From NCBI GenBank assembly GCA_943789335.1, contig CALSTS010000001.1, forward strand, positions 62,001-126,000: a stretch of DNA of 64,000 bases, given 5' to 3'. This stretch comes from an uncultured Pseudomonadales bacterium. Lineage in GTDB: Bacteria > Pseudomonadota > Gammaproteobacteria > Pseudomonadales > Pseudohongiellaceae. Below are positions 58,060 through 64,000 of the stretch, one piece after another. How positions within the stretch are numbered: position 1 is the stretch's first letter; every line of letters begins with the position of its first letter. A program made the translations under genes and the position numbers. The notes under the pieces are model-generated. The model made no database searches, had not been told where the DNA came from, and saw only the letters and a program-made list of their open reading frames with translations.

Positions 58060-58530
58060 ATGCAGCTTGAATCAATCATTAGTCCTGAACTCACTTTTTG
58101 CAATATTGAAGGTGTTAGTAAAAAACGCTTATTAGAAACTAGCGCAGAATTAATCGCCAGCAAAGTTGATGTGAACCCCGATGAGGTTTATGAGGCATTA
58201 ATAGCTAGAGAGCAATTAGGAAGCACCGGTCTTGGCAACGGTATCGCCATTCCTCATTGCCGTGTTCCTAAATGTAAGGACACTATTGGCTGTCTGGTCA
58301 AATTAGCCAACCCAATTGATTTCGATGCGATTGACCAAAACCCAGTCGACCTGCTTTTTTTCCTACTGGTCCCTGAAAATACTATTGAAGGCCATCTCGA
58401 GGTTCTTCGAACATTAGCAGAACTTTTTAAAAGCCAAACCTATTGTGACAATCTCAGAAAAAGTCAGAATGATGCTGAGCTCTATGCTGCCGCTATGCGT
58501 ACGCCTAACTCTACTGAAGACTCTCAATAA
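58060..58530 (+). CDS. ptsN: nitrogen PTS EIIA component
   Basis: EIIA-Ntr, the terminal phosphoacceptor of the nitrogen PTS, a regulator of potassium uptake and other functions. The 156 residues carry the phosphorylatable H66 in GIAIPHCRVP and the helix-rich EIIA fold. It starts 62 bases after rpoN; the hpf gene normally between them is missing. Confidence 0.96.
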   Translation: MQLESIISPELTFCNIEGVSKKRLLETSAELIASKVDVNPDEVYEALIAREQLGSTGLGNGIAIPHCRVPKCKDTIGCLVKLANPIDFDAIDQNPVDLLFFLLVPENTIEGHLEVLRTLAELFKSQTYCDNLRKSQNDAELYAAAMRTPNSTEDSQ

Positions 58531-58642
58531 AACTCAACATTACAACTTATACTCTACATCCCGTAAAAATTTGCTTATCCTTAATATAAACTCTTAAATA
58601 TCCCCCTTAAAATACCCCACTAACAAGCAAAACTTTTGTGGC

Positions 58643-58671
58643 TTGCCCTTAAAGCAAAAAAATAGCATAAA
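58643..58671 (+). promoter_or_regulatory. candidate rapZ promoter, possibly leaderless
   Basis: TTGCCC (58643-58648) and CATAAA (58666-58671) are 17 bases apart and would start transcription within a base or two of the rapZ ATG at 58680. No ribosome site is seen. Confidence 0.4.
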
Positions 58672-58679
58672 ATGTCAAT

Positions 58680-59543
58680 ATGAAACTAATTATCATTAGC
58701 GGCCGCTCCGGCTCTGGCAAAACTACCTGCCTCCATGTATTGGAAGATTTGGGTTATTACTGTGTAGACAATATGCCAGCCAGCTTACTGGCAGCGCTCG
58801 CAGAGCGTATAGCTGAGGAAAACAACAACGAGCTCAATAAAGTCGCAGTTAGTATAGATGCGAGAAATCTATCAGGCGACCTTTCAAAGTTCAGAGAAAT
58901 ATACGACAGATTAGATGATTCAGCTTTAGACCGGCAAATTATCTTTTTAGATGCTGAGACTGACACACTGTTGAAGCGTTTTAGCGAAACTCGGCGCAAG
59001 CATCCTTTAAGCAATTCAGACTTAGGCCTACTTGAAGCGATTAAACTCGAAAAGGAGTTGCTCTTACCGATTGCCAATCTAGCCAGCTTAGCGATAGACA
59101 CCAGCAGTCTAACTTTACATGACTTGCGAGATATAGTGCGTGACAGAGTTGCTAATCATGAGCCCAACATTCTGGCATTACAATTTCAGTCTTTTGGTTT
59201 TAAGCATGGCATTCCTATCGATGCAGATATGGTTTTTGATCTCCGCTGCCTACCTAATCCTTATTGGGTTAATACCCTCAGAGGGCTGACCGGACTGAAT
59301 CAAGAAGTTATCGATTATTTGAATGATCAGCCTGAAGTCGACAAAATGTTCAATGATATCAAGAACTTTCTTGAAAATTGGATCCCCAGCTTTGAGCGTA
59401 ACAACCGCAGTTATATCACTATTGCTCTGGGTTGCACTGGCGGGCAACATCGCTCTGTTTTCCTTAGTGAAAAACTAAGGAAGCATTTCTCCCCAACAAT
59501 TAGTAATATTCAAATTCGTCATAGAGAATTAAGTAATTTTTAG
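58680..59543 (+). CDS. rapZ: RNase adapter protein RapZ
   Basis: RNA-binding adapter that in E. coli guides RNase E to the sRNA GlmZ, tuning glucosamine-6-phosphate synthase. The 287 residues have Walker A GRSGSGKTT (8-16), YYCVDNMPASLL, IDARN, and the C-terminal RNA- and metabolite-binding domain with FGFKHGIPIDADMVFDLRCLPNPYW, LGCTGGQHRSV and RHREL. It precedes ptsO by 3 bases. Confidence 0.97.
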   Translation: MKLIIISGRSGSGKTTCLHVLEDLGYYCVDNMPASLLAALAERIAEENNNELNKVAVSIDARNLSGDLSKFREIYDRLDDSALDRQIIFLDAETDTLLKRFSETRRKHPLSNSDLGLLEAIKLEKELLLPIANLASLAIDTSSLTLHDLRDIVRDRVANHEPNILALQFQSFGFKHGIPIDADMVFDLRCLPNPYWVNTLRGLTGLNQEVIDYLNDQPEVDKMFNDIKNFLENWIPSFERNNRSYITIALGCTGGQHRSVFLSEKLRKHFSPTISNIQIRHRELSNF

Positions 59544-59546
59544 CAG

Positions 59547-59813
59547 ATGATCGAAGATAAAATCACAATCAGCAACAAGGCTGGCTTACATGCCCGAGCG
59601 GCAGCAAAGTTAGTTGAAGTTGTTAACCAGTTCGAATCTCATTTTGAAATTGGTAGCCCCGAGAAAATGGTAGATGGCAAGAGCATACTTTCAATTATGC
59701 TGCTTGCGGCATCACCAGGGACTGTTCTCGATATCAAACTGAATGGCAATGATGAACTTGAAGCCTTTACTGCGATTAATACCCTAGTTGATAATAAATT
59801 CGACGAAGAGTAA
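59547..59813 (+). CDS. ptsO: nitrogen PTS phosphocarrier NPr
   Basis: HPr-like carrier moving phosphate from EI-Ntr to PtsN. The 88 residues have the active H15 in NKAGLHARAAAKLVE and the serine-region GKSILSIMLLAASPGT. The order ptsN-rapZ-ptsO is usual. Confidence 0.97.
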   Translation: MIEDKITISNKAGLHARAAAKLVEVVNQFESHFEIGSPEKMVDGKSILSIMLLAASPGTVLDIKLNGNDELEAFTAINTLVDNKFDEE

Positions 59814-59833
59814 TTAAGGCAAATACGAAATAC

Positions 59834-61519
59834 CTACGCGTTTACTTTTTTTGCAAGCAATACCAGAAACAAACTAAAAAACCCCACCGCCAGCATCATT
59901 GCTAACCATAAGGGCGTGCCATACATTGCGGGTATATATCCTGCTCCAATGGCGCTAGCTGCAACTAATAAAGCATAAGGAAACTGAGTTCGTACATGGT
60001 GAATATGGTCACAGGAAGTCGCAATTGAGCTCATAACAGTGGTGTCAGAAATTGGCGAGCAATGATCACCAAAAATCGCACCATCAAGTACCGCAGCAAG
60101 ACTCATTATCGTCACTAAACCGTAAATACCGCCATCTAGTTGAAATGCCACCTGCGAGGTAATAGGAATAAATATTGCCATAGTTCCCCATGCTGTGCCT
60201 GTGGCAATAGCTGCTGCGGCACTAAGAATAAAAACAATCACCGGATAAAAAAGCACAGGCATTGAATCACCAACTACAGCGACGAGAAATGGGCTTGTTT
60301 GCAATTCGTTGCATATAGCACTGAGGGTCCAGGCCAGAATTAAAATTTGCCATGGATAGAAAGCTGACTTTGCACCTTGTTTAATTGCGCGACCAATTGA
60401 TTGTTTAGGCAAAGTTGCTATAACAATCGCGCAGAATATTGCGGTGAGTAATGCCAGCAAACCTGCAATATTCAGCACATGAACATTATTCTCAGCGGCG
60501 GATACAACATCTCGCCAATCACTGAAACTCAAAAGGCTCATGGGACTCTCGACCAGTAAAGCTACTCCGCCACCGTCAATCCATAGACCTAGAAATAAGA
60601 TAAAAAATAGAATTCCAAAAGGATAAAAAGCCGTAGACATTTTTATCTTGGCATTTTTATCCGGCTCTATATTGTCATTAACTTTACTCAGCAAAACGGC
60701 ATCAGCAGCACTCACTTCCCCCAACCTGCTGCGTCGTTCAGCAATCAACATTCCTCCGAATTCACGGCGAGACCAAATATTCACAAAAATAAACAAAATC
60801 ATAAAAATGCAGTAAAAACGAAAACTAAGGGCATCAAGAAACATTGAATACGCATCTCGCTCAAAACCCAATGCCGTACTAACTTCAGCAAAAATACCAA
60901 CCTCATAACCAATCCAGGTTGACATTAAGGCTATGCCTGAAATCGGTGCAGCAGTTGCATCAACGATAAATGCCAGCTTTTCCCTGCTCACTAGCATTGA
61001 GTCAGAAATTGGACGCATGGAAGTGCCAACAATCATGACATTGGCATAGTCATCAATGAAAACTAAAAAACCCATGAGGGTGGTAATAAACTGAGTAGAC
61101 CTGGGGCCTTTGGCATATTGTTCCAGCCATCTAACTATAGCCAGCAAGCCACCCGAAAGGATAACAATGCTAACCATAGTCAACATCAACATAATGAATG
61201 CGAGCACCGCTAAATTAAAAGGGCTACTTATCACATTCCAAAGGTGGCCGACTAGGGTTACGAAACTCGAAGCCCATGCAGATGGCTGAGTAAGTGCCGG
61301 CGGTACATTAATTAATATACTGCCAAGGACTACCCCTGCCGCCAGACTTAACAATAAACGTCTGGTGGCAATTGCAAAAGCCACTGCAATAACCGGAGGT
61401 AAAATGCTATACCAAACAACGCCACTTTCATTTGCCGCAGGCTGAACAGACCATGCCAAGATTGAAAAACCTATGACGATGAGAGAGGCAATAACTATTT
61501 TTAATTTACTATCTGACAT
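59834..61519 (-). CDS. NhaC-family Na+/H+ antiporter
   Basis: Polytopic inner-membrane antiporter of the NhaC type, expected to extrude sodium. The 561 residues form about 12 helices. Family landmarks include FIDDYANVMIVGTSMRP, AFIVDATAAPISGIALMSTW and ATGTAWGTMAIFIP, and the motif DGAIFGDHCSPISDTTVMSS near the C-terminus. It converges on ptsO (20-base gap) and is divergent from mgtE. A marine sodium-rich habitat would fit, but the exact ion is not proven. Confidence 0.9.
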   Translation of the reverse strand: MSDSKLKIVIASLIVIGFSILAWSVQPAANESGVVWYSILPPVIAVAFAIATRRLLLSLAAGVVLGSILINVPPALTQPSAWASSFVTLVGHLWNVISSPFNLAVLAFIMLMLTMVSIVILSGGLLAIVRWLEQYAKGPRSTQFITTLMGFLVFIDDYANVMIVGTSMRPISDSMLVSREKLAFIVDATAAPISGIALMSTWIGYEVGIFAEVSTALGFERDAYSMFLDALSFRFYCIFMILFIFVNIWSRREFGGMLIAERRSRLGEVSAADAVLLSKVNDNIEPDKNAKIKMSTAFYPFGILFFILFLGLWIDGGGVALLVESPMSLLSFSDWRDVVSAAENNVHVLNIAGLLALLTAIFCAIVIATLPKQSIGRAIKQGAKSAFYPWQILILAWTLSAICNELQTSPFLVAVVGDSMPVLFYPVIVFILSAAAAIATGTAWGTMAIFIPITSQVAFQLDGGIYGLVTIMSLAAVLDGAIFGDHCSPISDTTVMSSIATSCDHIHHVRTQFPYALLVAASAIGAGYIPAMYGTPLWLAMMLAVGFFSLFLVLLAKKVNA

Positions 61520-61568
61520 GAATATTACTACGCTACTCCTTCTTTCTAGGGCTTTGCGACCTTCGCAC

Positions 61569-61577
61569 TGTTATAAT
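61569..61577 (+). promoter_or_regulatory. extended -10 promoter of mgtE
   Basis: TGTTATAAT: a TGN extension and perfect TATAAT, about 45 bases before the mgtE start. Extended -10 promoters need little -35 contact, and none is visible. Confidence 0.55.
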
Positions 61578-61622
61578 ACCCGCTTCCAATAACAGATGTC
61601 TTTGTGAAGTTTCTAAGAAAGT

Positions 61623-62981
61623 ATGCTGCAAGCGAGCGAAAACACTAATCAAACTCAGGAACAACTAGAAGCGCTTGGCATAGCGCTGGAAAGTGGTTCT
61701 TTTGTGCATGTGCGGCAAATGCTCAATAAATTGCCCGCACCCACTATCGCACATTTGCTTGAATCTTCGCCACATAAAGCTCGAGAAATCCTATGGCGTC
61801 TAGTAGCCAAGGACAATGAAGGCGAAGTCCTTAATTTTCTAAATGAGGATATTCAAAGCGATATCCTTAATAAACTAAGTCCAAAAGAAGTTGCCAGCCT
61901 GACAGAAGGCCTGGAAACTGATGATCTGGCTGACATTCTGCAACAACTTCCTGACCAGGTAATCAATGAAGTACTTCTGGCAATGGGAGACCAGGATAGA
62001 CAGCGCTTGGAGGCCGTCCTTTTCTATCCTGAAGACACTGCTGGAGGCCTGTTAAATACCGATACAATCACAGTAAGGCGCAGTCACACCCTCGATGTAG
62101 TGCTACGTTATTTGCGCCGCCATGATGAAATCCCAAGCATGACAGATAATCTTCTAGTGGTTAGTCGTGAAGACCACTTGGTTGGCTTGTTACCCTTGCG
62201 CAAAGTCTTGGTTTCAGACCCGAATCTCACTGTCAGCGAAATCATGATTACTGATTTTGAAGCAATCCCTGTATCTATGCCCGACAATGAAGTGGCACAA
62301 CTGTTTGAAAGGATGGACTGGGTTTCAGCGCCCGTTGTGAATGAAGACGGCAAATTATTGGGCCGAATCACAATTGACGATATTGTTGATGTCATTCGAG
62401 AAGATGCCGATCATTCATTTATGCGTATGGCCGGTCTGGGTGAAGAAGACGATACCTTTGCGCCTGTATTTAAAACGGCCAAACGCCGTGCTATTTGGTT
62501 AGGAGTAAATCTGATAACTGCATTCCTTGCTGCTGTAGTTATAAGTCGTTTTTCGGACACCATCAATGAAATTGTAGCCTTAGCCGTATTAATGACCATC
62601 GTCGCTAGCATGGGAGGCGTTGCAGGCAACCAAACCTTAACCCTAGTTATTAGAAGTATGGCTCTTGGACAGATTGGTAAAACCAACTCTTTATGGCTGA
62701 TGTGGCGTGAGTTGGGTGTCGGTTTGCTAAACGGTTTACTCTGGGCGCTTGTCGCAGCAATGATTGCTATATTCTGGTTTTCTGATAATAAGCTGGCGTA
62801 TATATTTGCCGGCGCCATGATCGTCACTATTATAGTTGCCGTCTTAGCTGGCGCCCTATTGCCAATATTCCTCAAAAAATTAAAAATTGACCCCGCCTTG
62901 GCTGGTAGCGTTGTTCTAACTACTATCACTGATGTGGTTGGCTTCCTTTCATTCCTCGGTCTTGCAACATTACTGTATTGA
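61623..62981 (+). CDS. mgtE: magnesium transporter MgtE
   Basis: Mg2+ channel whose cytoplasmic domains sense magnesium. The 452 residues have the superhelical N domain (about 10-130, with TEGLETDDLADILQQLP), a CBS pair (about 135-255), a plug helix, and a five-helix membrane domain including GGVAGNQTLTLVIRSMALGQI and the late LTTITDVVGFLSFLGLATL pore helix. A magnesium riboswitch was not seen in the short leader. Confidence 0.96.
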   Translation: MLQASENTNQTQEQLEALGIALESGSFVHVRQMLNKLPAPTIAHLLESSPHKAREILWRLVAKDNEGEVLNFLNEDIQSDILNKLSPKEVASLTEGLETDDLADILQQLPDQVINEVLLAMGDQDRQRLEAVLFYPEDTAGGLLNTDTITVRRSHTLDVVLRYLRRHDEIPSMTDNLLVVSREDHLVGLLPLRKVLVSDPNLTVSEIMITDFEAIPVSMPDNEVAQLFERMDWVSAPVVNEDGKLLGRITIDDIVDVIREDADHSFMRMAGLGEEDDTFAPVFKTAKRRAIWLGVNLITAFLAAVVISRFSDTINEIVALAVLMTIVASMGGVAGNQTLTLVIRSMALGQIGKTNSLWLMWRELGVGLLNGLLWALVAAMIAIFWFSDNKLAYIFAGAMIVTIIVAVLAGALLPIFLKKLKIDPALAGSVVLTTITDVVGFLSFLGLATLLY

Positions 62982-62988
62982 ACATGAC

Positions 62989-63507
62989 ATGAATAACTCC
63001 GAAGAACCGCTAGATAATACAGAAGAGTTTGTTAGCAAAAGTCAGCGCAAACGTGAAATGCTAGCCTTACAAGATTTAGGCAAAAAGCTAACTGAGGTCA
63101 ATGCCCCGCTACTTGCAAAGTGTCAACTGCCTACTGAATTATTAAGTGCTATTGAAGAATACAAGCGTTTACCTAATAAGCATGAAGCACGTCGCAGACA
63201 ACTTCAATTTATTGGAAAAGTAATGCGCAGTGTTGACACTTCTTTAATTGAAAAGGTTCTAGAACGGGATCAGCATAACGCTAATTTGAATAAACGTTTC
63301 TTTACCCAATTAGAGGACTTACGAGAAAAGCTTCTAGCTGGGTCTGAAGAAGCTTTGCAAGAACTAATTCTTGACCATCCAACGATAGACATTCAGTATT
63401 TAAGGCAGTTAATTCGACAGACCCTGAAAGAACAGGACCACAAGAAACCTCCGAGTTCAGGTAAAAAGCTTTTCCAATATTTGCGAGAACTCAAACAAAC
63501 TGATTAA
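62989..63507 (+). CDS. darP: ribosome biogenesis factor DarP (YjgA)
   Basis: Double-helical-hairpin protein that aids maturation of the 50S subunit. I start at the ATG at 62989, 7 bases after the mgtE stop, giving 172 residues (E. coli 183); the open frame upstream lies inside mgtE. The family motifs [28 protein letters not shown] and KLFQYLREL are clear. Its stop shares TTAA with the stop of the convergent Mrp gene. Confidence 0.95.
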   Translation: MNNSEEPLDNTEEFVSKSQRKREMLALQDLGKKLTEVNAPLLAKCQLPTELLSAIEEYKRLPNKHEARRRQLQFIGKVMRSVDTSLIEKVLERDQHNANLNKRFFTQLEDLREKLLAGSEEALQELILDHPTIDIQYLRQLIRQTLKEQDHKKPPSSGKKLFQYLRELKQTD

Positions 63508-64000
63508 TCATCTACTACGCTAATGTTAGGCGTGCTTAAACTACTGTTTAGGTCCTGCACGGTATTCGCTACTCTTATAGCGATATTGCGGTATATCTCT
63601 GCAACTTTACCATAGGCGTCTGCTGCAACGATTGGTACACCCTCATCACTCCGCTCACGTATAGCTTTATTGAGCGGCAAACTTCCTAGTACATCTACGG
63701 CGTAATCTTTAGCTATACTTTCGGCCCCACCTTCACCAAAAATATGTTCCTCATGTCCACATTCACTACATATATGTAGTCCCATATTCTCTACTACACC
63801 CAAAATGGGGATGCCTACTTTGCGAAACATTTCTATACCACGCTTGGCATCTAGCAATGCAACATCTTGTGGAGTTGTAACTATCACTGCGCCTGTTACC
63901 GGAACCGATTGCGCCAAACTTAATTGAATATCACCCGTGCCTGGCGGCATATCCACAATAAGATAGTCCAAGTCACCCCACTGTGTATCATTAAGTATTT
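63504..64000 (-). CDS. Mrp/ApbC iron-sulfur carrier ATPase, 5' part off window
   Basis: P-loop ATPase that binds and transfers Fe-S clusters. About 165 C-terminal residues are visible and the frame is open to the edge; the Walker A region is outside. Seen: [18 protein letters not shown] (family motif), [15 protein letters not shown], and the cluster-binding pair CSECG in [17 protein letters not shown]. The gene is normally near metG. Confidence 0.93.
   Translation of the reverse strand, partial: ILNDTQWGDLDYLIVDMPPGTGDIQLSLAQSVPVTGAVIVTTPQDVALLDAKRGIEMFRKVGIPILGVVENMGLHICSECGHEEHIFGEGGAESIAKDYAVDVLGSLPLNKAIRERSDEGVPIVAADAYGKVAEIYRNIAIRVANTVQDLNSSLSTPNISVVDD

Noticed and set aside
62411..62929. 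172-codon open frame opposite mgtE
   Set aside because: Mirror of the hydrophobic mgtE membrane domain; shadow.

Overview
The window is chromosomal core DNA from an AT-rich (about 40% G+C by eye) gammaproteobacterium, probably a free-living aquatic lineage distantly related to Pseudomonas. Three things point there: a complete dcw cell-wall/division cluster with mraZ and lpxC at its ends; LPS genes (lpxC, kdsD, kdsC, lptCAB) and an lpoA homologue; and a gene order that, from memory, closely tracks the P. aeruginosa PA4405-PA4467 backbone (dcw, rnpB, rsmI-lpoA-yraN-diaA-dolP, sspBA-bc1-rpsI-rplM-zapE, cysDN, algW, hisDG-murA-ibaG, kdsDC-lptCAB-rpoN-ptsN-rapZ-ptsO). No prophage, transposase, CRISPR array, tRNA or rRNA was seen.

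Layout. 1-19219 (minus strand): the tail of the cluster (an M23 peptidase cut by the window edge), lpxC, ftsZ-ftsA-ftsQ-ddlB-murC-murG-ftsW-murD-mraY-murF-murE-ftsI-ftsL-rsmH-mraZ, with a mraZ promoter and a three-repeat MraZ operator. 19505-19864: RNase P RNA. 20084-25354: a polyamine operon (speA, carboxyspermidine dehydrogenase, carboxyspermidine decarboxylase, speB) that would take arginine to spermidine without SpeD/SpeE; it is bracketed by two copies of a 30-bp palindrome. 25761-32366: two paralogous small membrane proteins, rsmI, lpoA, yraN, an inverted phoH, diaA and dolP. 32380-39124: sspB, sspA, a fused cytochrome b/c1 gene, the Rieske gene, rpsI, rplM, zapE and zapG. 39218-46814: sulfate activation (cysD, fused cysNC), a fructosamine-kinase-like gene, a TonB-dependent receptor, a DUF1244 gene, a SUI1/YciH gene and a Nif3-like gene. 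46933-51883: a DegS/AlgW-like protease, hisD, hisG, murA, ibaG. 51990-59813: yrbG, kdsD, kdsC, lptC, lptA, lptB, rpoN, ptsN, rapZ, ptsO. 59834-64000: a NhaC-type antiporter, mgtE, darP and the 3' part of an Mrp/ApbC gene.

Together the genes cover peptidoglycan precursor synthesis and septation, LPS core and transport, nitrogen-PTS regulation, respiratory complex III, sulfate activation and polyamine synthesis. Departures from the usual order are the most informative part: the cytochrome b-c1 fusion, phoH inserted between yraN and diaA, a polyamine block and a small-membrane-protein pair added near rsmI, and the absence of mlaFEDCB, hpf and hisC from their customary places. I found no clearly new multigene system. 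The best candidates for undescribed biology are the paired small membrane proteins after rsmI (one with an apparent CTG start), the dispersed palindrome around the polyamine block, and the 11-bp tandem repeats between ftsZ and lpxC.
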